This document shows, piece by piece, positions 49,736 to 60,894 of a stretch of 64,000 nt of DNA. The first letter of the stretch is position 1. Each line of letters opens with the position of its first letter. The notes below the pieces were generated by a model. It did no database searches and was not told where the DNA came from. It was given only the letters and a program-made list of their open reading frames with translations. The stretch comes from Garcia nutans. Its lineage: Eukaryota; Streptophyta; Magnoliopsida; Malpighiales; Euphorbiaceae. The stretch is taken from the NCBI GenBank assembly GCA_947685225.1, contig CANTUV010000051.1, forward strand, positions 5,394,001 through 5,458,000, read 5' to 3'. The position numbers and the translations under genes were made by a program.

Positions 49736-50121
49736 TGTGGGCGCCAACACACTTTGACTAAGGAAATCAAAGGCGCAGGCGCAGCAATTGAAGAAATTTT
49801 ATTGGAGGCGCCGAAATGTTTGATAAAAAAAAAAGAAAGCCAAATGAAATTCTCCTCTGCTCATACACGTTTTCCCTTGCTTATAAATAGGCAAGGGATG
49901 TTAAGCATAATTGACATCCCAAAGAGAGAGGCAGTGAGGAAAATTGAGAGTTATATTGTAATTTCTATTATTTTCTTCTAATAAAATTCTTCTATCCTTG
50001 TCCGTGGTTTTTTACCTTAATTCGTTTAAGGTTTTTCAACGTAAATTCTGTGTCTCTTTTATCTTTATTTTTCTCAAAATTTTAGCTGTGTTCTTGCTTT
50101 ATCTGGTCTGTTTTTACAACA
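49736..50121 (+). repeat. 3' LTR of copia element 2
   Basis: It has the same length and ends as the 5' LTR. Differences are mostly transitions (for example GG to AA near 49831). Confidence 0.96.
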
Positions 50122-50126
50122 TGGAC

Positions 50127-51817
50127 AACATCAAGCCCTTTACTTGCAACCATTTCCTTGAATCTCTGCTCCATACATTTTCTGCAGTGATTTTTTGTTA
50201 ATGTTTCTACTGTGAAATTTTTTTTGCAGAGAATTCTAGTTCAAAATTTGAAATTGAAACAAACCTAGAAGACCAAAAAGAAAAAAAAATGAACATTAGA
50301 CTCATTTTAATAAAGAATTAATTAATAGTCTTTGATTAAAATGAGAATTAATTATTAAATTAATACCTTAAAGAAGCTCCAATTTTCACTGGCATCTTTG
50401 ATTTTTTGCCGTGTTGGCAGCTCTCTCCTCACCATTAAGCTTCTCAAATTTAATAACTGGGAACTCCATCTGTCTGATATATATCTTTGATTATAAAACT
50501 GTAATTAACCTAAAATCTTAATTGCCAATACATTTGATTGATTCAAGTCATTTTGGCTTTTCTGATATTGATCATTTGGATAATAGTCAATATACTTTGT
50601 ATATATGGATGATTAAATAGTCTGCTCTGACTTTTCAAATTGAAAATCTTGCTTATATTTATTTTTTGCAATATAAATTGAGATGAATACTAATTGTTTG
50701 AAGAATTGTCTCAAAAAAGATTTTTATCACTTAAAAAAGGCTTATCATCTGAGAAATCATTTATTTTGATACCCCAAAGTTAGCTACTGAAATCTGGAGT
50801 TGGGTTTTTTATTTCTCTTTTTGCCTTAGTTTGCTCATGTGTGATTCATTGCACAATTACTTCAAAAAGAAAATACATTTCCTTTATGACTGTTAGAGAA
50901 ATGCAGTTAGTAGTATGTAATTTTTTACTTATGAAATTTTTGTTAAAGGTTTTTAAAAAAAGTTGAAAAGCAAATGGAAACCTATATCTGTTATTGTTAT
51001 TGTTGTTTGCGTTTTTCTTTTCTTTTCCATTTTCTTTTTCCCCTTTAAAGAGAAATTGCTGAATTTTTTTTTGCAAATGGATAGTTACATAATTTGCAGG
51101 TTTTTTTAGTGTTTGTTAATTGGCCATGGCAATGGTAATAGTGATAAAATAGCTGTTTGAAAAAAGTTTCCCTTAACATTTAGATTTGAATTCTCTTACT
51201 ATTTCTTTTAGTTAGAATTAGATAGATATTTTGCTTTTTCAATTGAATGACTCAAATTGGAGAAATTTGCTCCTTTTTCTTCCCCTCTTTCAAAACACAT
51301 TCATATTTAGAGACAGAAATAGAAGAAAGATATTAGGATTTTATATATTTAATAAAATAAAATAAAATGATCCCTCTCTTTCTCTAAATAATTAAGAAAA
51401 TTGGCTTGTAATCAAGTCAGCTATTTTTTCATTGTTTTACAAGAATGATTGTATTTGGTATGGAAATATAAGTAAAATATTTAGATATATGTAATGTCAT
51501 GATTTTCCGGTTGTTATAGCTGGGTTTGAATCGATGCATAGTTTCATTACACTGTCTACAGTAATAAAAAATGTTGAAGGTTGTTTGGATTTTACTTTCG
51601 TAGTTTGCTGAACATAGTTACATGCTTATGGCATGAAAATATTTTTTTCTTGCTTTTCCTGGTGTTCTGAATTTTTTTTTCTGCTATAAATTTAGAAGTA
51701 TCTTTTTGAATGCTCAAATGTATTTTGTGTGTCTGTCTATGGTGATGTAAAAAACATAACAGAGAAAGTAGAACCTTAACCTCTTATGGTGAGGCTGTTG
51801 AGCATATATATATATAT
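50127..51817. other. CACTA interior between copia 2 and the hAT element
   Basis: AT-rich, intron-like sequence with no recognisable coding frame on either strand. The first 70 bases after the copia element are GC-richer and, joined to the DNA before it, could be an exon, but no protein was recognised. It ends in the TA run into which the hAT element inserted. Confidence 0.4.
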
Positions 51818-52277
51818 ATATTAAGTAGGACTGTAAATGAGCCAAGCTACTCGAGCTCGGCTTGAGTCTCGGCTCTGTAAAAGCTCGTTCAGGCTCGAGC
51901 TCGTTTAAAAACAAGCCGAACTCAAGTTGCTTGTTTACTAAATGAGCTGAGCCCAAGCTCATAGATACTCGGCTCGTTAGGCTCGCGAGCTGGCTCATTT
52001 TAGAAGCTCGTGAGCTAGCTCGTTTATTAAGTTATATTAAAAAATATATTATATATATATTAGTATATTATATTTATTAATTTTACTATTAGTCATATAT
52101 TTTTAAAATTTTATATCACAAATTATAATAATTATTAATATATATAATTAATATAAGAAAAACTGAATTGTATATATGATATAATTGATACTTAAGATTA
52201 ATTATATATATTGTATATGAGATAAAATGATTAATGTTATAAAGTTGATTATAGTTAATATAACAACATCAATATAA

Positions 52278-52511
52278 AATGATATTGAAGCTAAAAGAAT
52301 CCCTGCAGCCTCAACTTCCAATTCTCCTCTTCCAACCCCTGTAGTAGATGATGAAGACATCAGGGAGATAGAAGCTAATGATCTTGAATATCCAATTGAA
52401 GATGATTTCACCCTGGTAACCTCTAAGAAAAAGAACAAGAAGAACAATGAAATCAATCAGATCGAGACTAGAAAAATGGTTACCCGAGGGATTAAAAAAA
52501 GTTATATCTAG
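52278..52511 (+). pseudogene. unidentified coding-like fragment, about 77 codons
   Basis: The frame reads RIPAASTSNSPLPTPVVDDE, then an acidic stretch, DDFTLVTSKKKNKKNN and TRKMVTRGIKKS, and ends at TAG 52509-52511. The acidic-then-lysine-rich style looks like the tail of a LINE gag-like protein or a nuclear protein. The sequence after the stop resembles a 3' UTR ending TTTTAATAAAAATC. Origin is unknown. Confidence 0.35.
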
Positions 52512-52639
52512 TCTCTTTTGTTTCTAATTTATCGGGAATCTTATTTTTATCTTTGTGCTATTACGTAGTAGCCCTGCAATAGTTTATTTCTTTGTTGCAT
52601 AATGCTTATGCTGTTACCTTTTTTTATCATATTTTAATA

Positions 52640-53945
52640 AAAATCTACTGCTTAATAAAATATATATATATATATATATACTATACATAGTACAATAAAC
52701 TATATAATATATATACTACTTAATATATACTATATTATTTGATAAAAATAAAGCATATATATGTAAAAATAAAGTATATATGTAAAAATAAATTATATAT
52801 ATACCATATATATATTATATGTGATACATGTATATGTTATATTATATATTATATATGCATGCTTTACACTATATATACTAAATATTATATGTAGAATATG
52901 TATATATTATGTACTACAATATTATATATATATATTATATATTATATGGGCTATATATATATTACCGATTATTTTCATTATACACTATAATATATTGTAT
53001 ATTATTATTTTTACTATATATATAATATACATATATACACCATATATATTATAATATGAATAGCATATCTAGTGTAAAACATATATATGTATTATATTTT
53101 ATTTTTATCATATATATATTAAGTACTATATATTATATGCAGTATATGTATATTAAGTACTATATATTATATGTGTACAGTAAAAATAATAATATATAAT
53201 ATATAGAGCTATACTAAATGATATATTATATGTATACAGTAAAAATAATAATATACAATATATAGAGCAATGTTAAATAGTAGTATATAATATATACATA
53301 TATATACTATAATATAAATACTACTTAATATATATATATATATTATACTACTTAATATATAATATACTATTTTTCACTATAATATATATGGTAAAAGTAA
53401 AATATAATACATATATATATATATATATTAATATATATATATATATTTAATAATAATAATAATATAGAGATTAAAAGAGAAAATAAAGTAATATAAAGAT
53501 TATAATATATTTTTATCACTATAATATATTTGATAAAAATAAAACGTATATATGTAAAAATAAAGTATATATATACCATATATATATTATATGTGATACA
53601 TGTATATGCTATATTATATAATATATATATATATACACCATATATATTATAATATGAATAATAAATTTAGTGTAAAGCATATATATGTATTATATTTTAT
53701 TTTTACCATATATATATTAAGTACTATATATTATATATAGTATATGTATATTAAACACTATATATTATATGTATATAATAAAAATAATAATATACAATAC
53801 ATAGAAAAATACTAAATAATAGTATATAATGTATACATATATATACTATAATATAAATACTACTTAATATATAATATATTATTTTTACTATAATATATAT
53901 GATAAAAATATAATATAATACATATATATTTTTAACAATAATAAA
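52640..53945. repeat. TA-rich block with about 790-bp higher-order duplication
   Basis: Nearly pure A/T. A segment starting GATAAAAATAAA at 52741 returns at 53532, followed in both copies by TATATATACCATATATATAT, then GTGATACATGTATATG, so a unit of about 791 bp was duplicated, the second copy partial. Shorter sub-repeats (AGTAAAAATAATAATATA) also recur. Confidence 0.75.
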
Positions 53946-54040
53946 TAAATAGATATAATTTAATTAATTTTTTTAAATTTAATATTTTTATATAAAATAA
54001 AATTTTTGGTCCAAAAATAAAAAAAACCCTAAAATAAATC

Positions 54041-54650
54041 ATGTTTACACTCTCTCTATCTTTACACCCCTTTCCCCATCGCCGTCACCTCTCCTTCTCT
54101 TTCTCACGATTTCGCTGTCTCGCTATCTGTCTCAGTGTCTCTGCATTGCTCTCTGTTTCTGTCTCACCCTCTCCATCGCAGCCGCCTCAACAATCTCAAC
54201 CATCTCTATCGCAGCTCTCACCATATCAAGCTCGAGTCTCACCATCTGGCTCTGTTTCGTTCTCAGTATCAGTATTTGTCTCTGTCTCGCACGAGATTAA
54301 CACAACAGGCCGACGAGGGATCTCCGACCACCATCTCGCTCTCTGTTTCGCTCACTGCTCACTGCTCTTTGTCTCGATCTCTGTCTCTGTCTCGCAAGGC
54401 AGACAAGGGAGCTCCGACCACAAAGATTCACATGTTTCGCTCACTGCCTCGCTCTCTGTCTCGATCTTTGTCTCTGTCTAGCAAGCCATTCACACAGCAG
54501 GCCGACGAGGGAGCTCCGACCACCATCTCGCTCTCTATTTCGCTCACTGCCTCTGTATCTGTCTCTATCTCTGTTCGATCTCTGTCTCTGTCTCGCAAGG
54601 CATTCACACAGCAGGCCGACGAGGGATCTCCTACCTCCAGCCACCGATAA
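54041..54650 (+). repeat. CTCTGTCTCG-rich minisatellite, units about 90-114 bp
   Basis: The phrase GGCxGACGAGGGATCTCCGA begins near 54309, 54399, 54501 and 54615. Units differ in the number of CTCTGTCTC steps between them. Open frames exist on both strands here, but they follow the repeat and are not claimed as genes. Confidence 0.8.
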
Positions 54651-54905
54651 GACCATGGCAACCTCTCACTCTCAGGTTGTTCATTTGTTTTTTTTTTTAA
54701 TTCTTGTAGCTGCTTTCTAATTATCTTTGCTGATGTGTTTAACTTAAATTCTTGATCTTCTTTTTGCTATTCAATTTGATTCTAATTATAGTTTAATCAA
54801 CACGACTTTACAATTCAGAGAAGAAAAGTTAAAACTCATAATGTGGACAGTACATGCTTTTCTGTAATTGAATTAACTAATGTCTCAGACTCTCAGTTGC
54901 TTCAG

Positions 54906-55082
54906 TGATGAGAACGCATTAATGATGTTGTAGCCGAAGAAGAAGAAAAAGAAGAAGAGACAGAAGGGCAAACACATGAAATAGAGGGCATTCCGATTGC
55001 CCCCAGTGATTCAAAAGCGAAAACAAATGGGATAATTTTCATGGTCGAGAGAGCCTCTTTGGAAGTTGCTAAAGTTGGAAAG
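54906..55082 (+). pseudogene. captured exon of EMG1/NEP1 (18S rRNA pseudouridine methyltransferase)
   Basis: After an acceptor TTCAG the + frame runs through a Glu/Lys-rich stretch into EIEGIPIAPSDSKAKTNGII and FMVERASLEVAKVGK, then a donor AAG|GTATGAG. Plant NEP1 proteins have this layout: acidic N-terminal part, EGIPI.P, then the first strand of the SPOUT fold ending SLEVAKVGK. Only this one exon, with its intron borders, is present. It cannot encode an active enzyme. Confidence 0.75.
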
Positions 55083-55267
55083 GTATGAGCACTGCAAGTA
55101 ATTGTTATAATATTTTGTTAGATGCATTTGGATTTATCTAAGTTTTGCATTATTTCGATTCAAATTTATAGATGCTCTCAGTATGTGGGTTTTGTTGAAA
55201 TTTCTGAATTGGTGTTTAATAATCTTGAATAGATTCTTCTCCTCCACCTAACTAGTTCTTTTTATGC

Positions 55268-55518
55268 AGAGTTACCAAATCAATTGGTTATTGATGAGGC
55301 AGAACGAAGTTTACATGACGCATTGTGTGTGGTTAGATGTTTGGTGAACAAGAAGTTTTTGATTGCAGGTGTTGGGGCTCCAGAGATTGAGCTTTCTAGG
55401 CAGCTTGGGGCATGGGCGAAGGTGCTTCATGGAATGGAAGGGTATTATGTGAAGTTTTTTTGCAGAAGCGCTGGAGGTTATACCTTACACTTTGGCAGAG
55501 AATGTTGTCACTGTCAGG
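55268..55518 (+). pseudogene. captured exon of CCT4 (chaperonin TCP-1 delta subunit)
   Basis: After an acceptor ATGCAG the frame gives NQLVIDEAERSLHDALCVVR, then FLIAGVGAPEIELSRQLGAW and KVLHGMEGY. This is the strongly conserved equatorial-domain region of CCT delta. One extra T in the T7 run at 55455-55461 shifts the frame; after it EALEVIPYTLAEN can be read in the other frame. A GGG-to-GTT change gives GVGAP instead of GGGAP. A donor CAG|GTAGC follows near 55518. It sits 185 bp after the EMG1 exon in the same orientation. Confidence 0.88.
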
Positions 55519-56308
55519 TAGCTTCTAGCTGGAGATGGAGTTTTTTTTTTTAACAAGCTGCATTTTGTTTGTGTGCTATCTTGAACTGGTGGTTGTTAGA
55601 CTTGACTCTTTCGAGAAGGGAAGAAGAATATCACCAGTTGAGGAGATTGATAGTTTTATATGTTGATAGTTTTATATCATTTGTTTTGTGGTTACAGTAA
55701 ATTCGTATACCTGTTCATGGAATTCAATATTTTGTCGTCATTAATTTAGTTTCCTTACTAATTATATCATGATTTACTGCCTACAACTTCTTTCTCCTGT
55801 TAATGCAGAAATCAAGCTGGGCATATCTTCTAAGCTTGGATGAACAACAACCTTGAGAAATGCTGCTACTGTTTCTTGTTCATTTTAGTCTGCTGCGGGT
55901 TTTTGTAATATTAGCTGCAAAGGAGAATTTAGTTTTTGATGATTGTGTAATCTTTTTGTTGAAATATCTAAACAACCATGTAGCATACTGAAATTTGGGT
56001 TTCTATTTCATTTAGTTTTGGATTAAAAAAAAAAAAGAATACCAATTTTAGTATAATGATAGTTTTTTTTTTTTTCAATTTTATCTTATATCTAGCTGTG
56101 TGAACGAGCTCGAAAACAAGTTCGAAATCGAGCTCGAAAACGAGCTCGTTTATCATATTAATGAGCCAAATACGAATTGAGCCGAGCCGAGCTCGAGCTT
56201 GGCAATATTCGTATAAACCGAGCTCAAGCTCAAATTTTATGTGTCGAGCCGAGCCTGAGCATGTCAAAACTAGGCTCGGCTCGGCTCGTTTACACCCCTA
56301 ATATTAAG

Positions 56309-58602
56309 GAAACAGAAATTGGATTAGATAGAAATGTTAATGTATTTATACATACATTAAAAAGGCAATGTAGGTGCAACAAATTGTCAATCACGTAGGT
56401 TAAATATAAATATGTTTCAGTTTAGAGAACCATGAATGAGTGGACTAAAACTCCTAATAAAACAAATATAATGATCATAGACAACCTATTAAAAATTGAG
56501 TTAAAATACTGAAAAAAAAGAGAGGAAAGAGAGAGAGAGTTGGATTATTTATGAATGGTTCAGTCATGAATTTAGGGAGCGGGATGAAGTTTCATAATTT
56601 TGGATATATTGATAATACGATGATGAAGAGTAGTGTTTGGATGTTTAGCACTTATTATTATTATACATACAACACTATCAACTACTTTTCATACCAACCA
56701 CCCTTTTCCCCCATCATAGACATCGTATATACATATAATATTAGTCTTTTTTTAAAATCTTTTCCTATTGAATGTATTAATTTTAGCTCTAAATTTTTAT
56801 CAATCAGACTGTATCTTTAACTTCTATAATTTTTTTTAATTTTTAGTTTCTAGTTCCGTATGATAAATATATATATTTTTAAATTATAATTTATTGAATG
56901 TGAAAATACAGATTCTAATATATAATAAAATAATAAAAAAAAATCAATTTCAATTTTTTTTTTTCATCATAAGCGACAATGTTATTTTTTTTGATATTTT
57001 TAATATATTTTGAGAAAGGATAAATCGAAACCCAGTCATTTCTTTGTGAATTGAATACTACTCGTGGCTTTGCAAAATGCTTATGTGAGGATCAATAGTT
57101 ATAAGATTATTGTCATTTTATAATGAAATCAGTCCACTTTCTTATGATTAATTTTTGTCTTGTTATAATATTATGATATCAAAATCTCAATTAAGAAATA
57201 GTAAAAGGAAAGTCAATCCATTTCTTGTAGTTTGTGTTTGACGATGGGCTTTTAATTTACAATATTGGCTGCTAATAACGTGTATGCTAGCTAGACAGTC
57301 TTGTTTCTTATTATAAACACTAACTAGACATGGAGTAGGGGGCATGAAGTCATAAAATCGATTCTAATTTAATTTTTGTGATTTTATATAACTAATCCTA
57401 TGATTATTAATTTTGTAGAGCCTTGACTTTGATAAAGCAATCAATGATTATGCAGTGTTTAGGACAAAGTAGAAGAAGAATATCAGTAATAAAGGATAAT
57501 GAATTTTCCTGTTTGTTAGAAAATGGTTGCTGATATGCTGATCATCATACTGAGGACTTGTGTTGTAGTTTCCATGCATTGTCAGGTTGAATAAAGTTTG
57601 GCATTCCATCATGGTCTGAAGTCCTAATGTTTTTCAATGAGTTCAACAGTTTAGGGGCATGTTAGAATAAAAATGGAAGTCTGAATACATACCTAGTCTA
57701 GCAGATAGATATAGAAAATTATTCCAGTTTAGAATGAACATAAAATAGTTGGGCTGTAAAGGTTTTGGTTGCTGAAATTTGCTGTTACTACTGCTGTTGT
57801 GATTTGAACTTGGATCTGTTGTTATTTTCTTTGTGCTACTGGTGTAGGATGCTTGGGTTTGGATGACTTATTATGTGGCTAAAGTTGGAGTTGGATGTGT
57901 AGTGTTGAGGCAATTATGTGTCAGTGTGTTTGGTTACAAGTGTTGCTGAACTTTGGATCTGTAAGTCATAGTAGGAGCTACAAAATTTCTATGTTCAGAA
58001 ATTCAGATTTAATAAATTCAGTAGGAAAAACAATCTTCAAAACTAAAGAATCCCCTAAACTTCAAGGTGAAAATAGTAAACATGTCCATGTGTTTCAATT
58101 ATTCCATTGGCACCCCTCAAAATGGAAGAAAAGAGACTTGTCTCTTCCCTTCTTAATGCTTTAGGTAGAAATTTACACTTTATAACTAATTCTTTCTTGT
58201 TATAAATGGTAAATTTAATCTATTCATACTTCATTAACTTCTATAGATTTTAATTCTTTTTATTGCTCTTGCTTAATCTTGTTTTTACAAATTTTAATTG
58301 TAAATTATCTATTGTAATCCTTAACTCTATCGAAAACTCTTTTTCTATTAAATGGAATCAACCATAGAGGTATTACATGAATGTTAATATTTTTTTGTTA
58401 AGCTGTTAGTTTTGCTTCCATAACAAAACTTTTTTTTATTTTTATTGCTAGTTTAGCTAATCACAACGATAGTGAACTTTGATTTACTTTTGTTGACTAT
58501 TACTTTGAATCTAGTAATTTATAATTTATAAATATATTAAGTGTTTTTGTTGGCTATGTTTTTTAGGAGCGATACATACAGCTGAAGGAGTAGTATTCTT
58601 AG
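56309..58602. other. CACTA interior, intron-like
   Basis: AT-rich sequence with several TTGCAG/TAG acceptor-like and GTAAGT donor-like sites but no named protein. The frame at 57895-58164 (+) has no recognisable similarity. It probably contains introns and decayed exons of the host element's gene. Confidence 0.4.
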
Positions 58603-58977
58603 TTGCAAGAGGGGTCCAATGAGCCTACTGATGTTGACAAGGCACAAATTTTTTTGCATGTTGTTAGAGGAGAGAAGAAACATAGAGTCTATGGTATGGG
58701 CTCTACCACAACTGCTTACTACCACCATCATTCAATATTGACTGTCTCTTCTTCTCAACCAATAGATGTAGCAGTTAAGGAGCTGCTGCAAACTCTCTGG
58801 CAGTCATTGGCAGATTTGCAAGAGATGGAGCAATGTCACGAGCGTGAGCATCGCGAGATGATGACCCGTTTGGAGAAGCTAATGAGAAATTTTCAGCCTC
58901 TATCATACTCTTATCCTCCTTTTGATGATTTATCTTCTAATGAGGACCATATAGATGATAGGTATACATATTTGTAG
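58603..58977 (+). pseudogene. last exon of a CACTA-type transposase_24 protein
   Basis: The frame EGSNEPTDVDKAQIFLHVVR followed by GEKKHRVYGMGSTTTAYY matches the end of the plant transposase_24 (Ptta/En/Spm) domain. A coiled-coil-like tail (LQTLWQSLADLQEMEQCHER) and an acidic C-terminus follow. The open frame extends upstream of the first ATG, so this is an exon rather than a complete gene. The N-terminal part of the domain was not found. It lies 800 bp from the CACTA right end, where such an exon belongs. Confidence 0.7.
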
Positions 58978-59389
58978 CACTTTTTTGAATATTATTATTA
59001 TACATTTTTTTGGTTTGTCTACTGTAATGCGACTGCATATGATAAGTCTATAGATTTATAGATGTTTTGGATATTGCTATATATTTTTGGTATGTCAACT
59101 GCGTTTAATAGGTGTACAAATTATTATTATTTTTTTTTTGAAAAAAATAGGTGTACAAATTCTTGGATGTTTTGAATATTATTATTTCACTTTTTATTTA
59201 CATTATCTAAATATGTTTATATTTCCTTATTATTTTTAAGTTTTGCATCTGAATTCTTAGAACAAAAATAAAATGTATATAATACTAAAAAATATATAAA
59301 ATATTCAATAAAATAAATAAAAATAAAAATAATAATTAATATTATAACTAATTAATAAAATAAAATAATTAATAATACTATTAGAAACG

Positions 59390-59780
59390 AAAAAATTTTG
59401 TTTCTAAATTGAAAAATTGGTTCTTCATTTTCTTAAGATACATCTCCACTAGAAATGAAATGTTTATTTCTAATAGAAACCGATTGTGATCCGTTTCTAT
59501 TTGAAAATAGAAACGGTTCGGTCCTTTTATATTTGAAAAGGATTTTTGGCTTTTAAGCAAATTTGATTTAGAAACGGATGTCTACTCCGTTGTAAATCTA
59601 CAACAGCATATCTGTTTCAAATCCGACTAGAATTTTTGTTTCTATTATATTAGAAATGAGCATCTTACGGAGGGTTTTTTATTTATTTATTACAAATTCG
59701 TTTCTAAAGCTGTTTAGAAACAGAATTTTAATGTTTAGAAATGAAATTTTTCGTTTCTAATTAGCTTGATTCTTGCAGTG
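59390..59780. repeat. right subterminal region and terminus of the CACTA element
   Basis: At least eight copies of AGAAACG(G/A) or its inverse lie in 370 bp, and the region ends TTCTTGCAGTG at 59780. Several pairs can fold into hairpins, for example TTTCTATTTGAAAATAGAAA near 59497. Confidence 0.7.
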
Positions 59781-60184
59781 AAAAAGCTCAGTTGCATTTT
59801 TCGGAATGACGACTTTGACCTAAAAAATCTTGCAAATAATATTAAACCCCTCAAAATGGAGCAAGAAATTATTGATGATTAGTATATTTACAATTCACAA
59901 GAAAGTACTTACCTAAATATATAAGATAATAATAAATTATAAAAAAATTATTTTTCCAAAAATTAATGTGTGTGTTTGTATGTACCTCGTGGCACTTTAA
60001 GTCCATTCCTCCTTCATAAAGTATCATGTAATAATTTTGAATCATGAGCTAAACGCTCCCATCCACTAAGCACATATATAAACTCTAAATCAAAGTTATA
60101 ATGCTAATATATTTTGTGATAATTTTCCATGGCGATTGTAATATTTGCTCACTTTATAACTATCTATTATTGTCGATATATGTG
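59781..60184. other. AT-rich spacer
   Basis: No gene or named repeat is seen. Confidence 0.4.
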
Positions 60185-60889
60185 TATCATTAATAGCACC
60201 AATACAATCCTAAATTAAACAATAAAGTAATATCAAGTCAAGAAGCCACACAACCACAAGAAACACCAAATTTTTACGTGAAAAACCCTGCAAGATGAAG
60301 GAAAAAACCATAGGACCTATAGATCTATTAAATCTTCCATTATATTAATAATTGAGAGTTACAAGAAGTCAAAATTGTCCAAATAAACAACCCAAAAAAA
60401 GCCAAAGCTAGTAAATAACAATACCATGGCAAATACAATAATTTCAGCTTCTATTCTCATCAATACAACAACTTAAAGAGGGAGGAATGAGAAAATCTCA
60501 TCAAATTTGTATAGAAAAGGGAAGGCAAAAATAAATAAATAAATAAATAAATAAGCACCACTAAAAATAGATTTGACCTGAATATCAACTTTGGAATGTC
60601 AAGAATACATCTCTAAAATTTTAGCCTAATCAGAGCTAAAATTACAGTTGAATCTTCCTTAGAACAACAAATGTTTAAATCACACTACTCTTCCATTTTT
60701 CTCATCTCTTTCTCTCAAAAGTTAAAATGTGAATAATAAAAAGAGTAGCTTTCATTTCTAGATTAACTCAATCCTCCTTTGAAATATGCCTCCAAGTTTC
60801 ATGAATTTGCAAAAAATGCCATTAAGAGATTTGTTGGGCTCATGAAACAAATAGGCTTTCACCTCCAAATAGGAGGGACCAACCCAACA
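60185..60889 (-). mobile_element. probable copia solo LTR
   Basis: On the - strand it starts TGTTGGGTTGGTCCCTCC (60889) and runs to about 60185. Near its end it has the copia LTR pattern, with TTCACGTAAAAATTTGGTG about 90 bases before the terminus. The flanks ATGTG (60180-60184) and ATGTT (60890-60894) are a 5-bp duplication with one mismatch. There is no internal coding sequence. It resembles the LTR of copia element 1 at its start, so it is a related family. Confidence 0.65.
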
Positions 60890-60894
60890 ATGTT

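Larger units (their letters stand above)
45059..50121 (+). mobile_element. complete Ty1/copia element 2 with both LTRs and target duplication
   Basis: LTRs at 45059-45444 and 49736-50121 are both 386 bp. The exact duplication TGGAC is present at 45054-45058 and 50122-50126. Primer-binding site, gag-pol and polypurine tract lie in order between them. By eye the LTRs differ at about 15 sites (about 96 % identity), so the insertion is fairly recent on a plant scale. The coding region carries two stops and two frameshifts. Confidence 0.97.
51826..56300 (+). mobile_element. hAT element carrying fragments of two host genes (Pack-type)
   Basis: The ends TAGGACTGTAAATGAGCC and, inverted, TAGGGGTGTAAACGAGCC pair as terminal inverted repeats. 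Both ends continue into 200-bp zones of GAGCTCG/GGCTCG words (51835-52030 and 56100-56290). An exact 8-bp duplication ATATTAAG lies at 51818-51825 and 56301-56308. No hAT transposase is present. The 4475-bp interior holds an AT repeat block, a CTCTGTCTCG minisatellite and exon pieces of EMG1/NEP1 and CCT4. Confidence 0.9.
39644..59780 (+). mobile_element. probable CACTA (En/Spm) element, about 6 kb host expanded to 20 kb by nested insertions
   Basis: The right end reads, inverted, CACTGCAAGAATCAAGC, and the left end TACTACAAAAGTTTAATAG. CACTA/CACTG followed by CAAGAA/CAAAA is the hallmark. Both ends carry clusters of AGAAACGGA/TCCGTTTCT words (39675-40140 and 59390-59760), as CACTA subterminal regions do. 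The 3-bp flanks are GAA (left) and AAA (right), one mismatch. Removing the MULE, copia and hAT insertions leaves about 6 kb. A transposase_24-type exon lies near the right end, but no TNP2-type transposase is visible. The left boundary is the weaker call. Confidence 0.6.

Noticed and set aside
52821..53579. Ile/Tyr-rich frames on both strands
   Set aside because: They are products of the pure A/T repeat block.
54041..54661. Overlapping Ser-rich and Arg/Asp-rich frames on both strands
   Set aside because: They are direct translations of the CTCTGTCTCG minisatellite. Open frames on both strands and in two phases are expected from such a repeat.
57895..58164. 89-aa + strand frame
   Set aside because: Considered as the N-terminal part of the transposase_24 protein, but the expected core motif was not found, so it was left unassigned.
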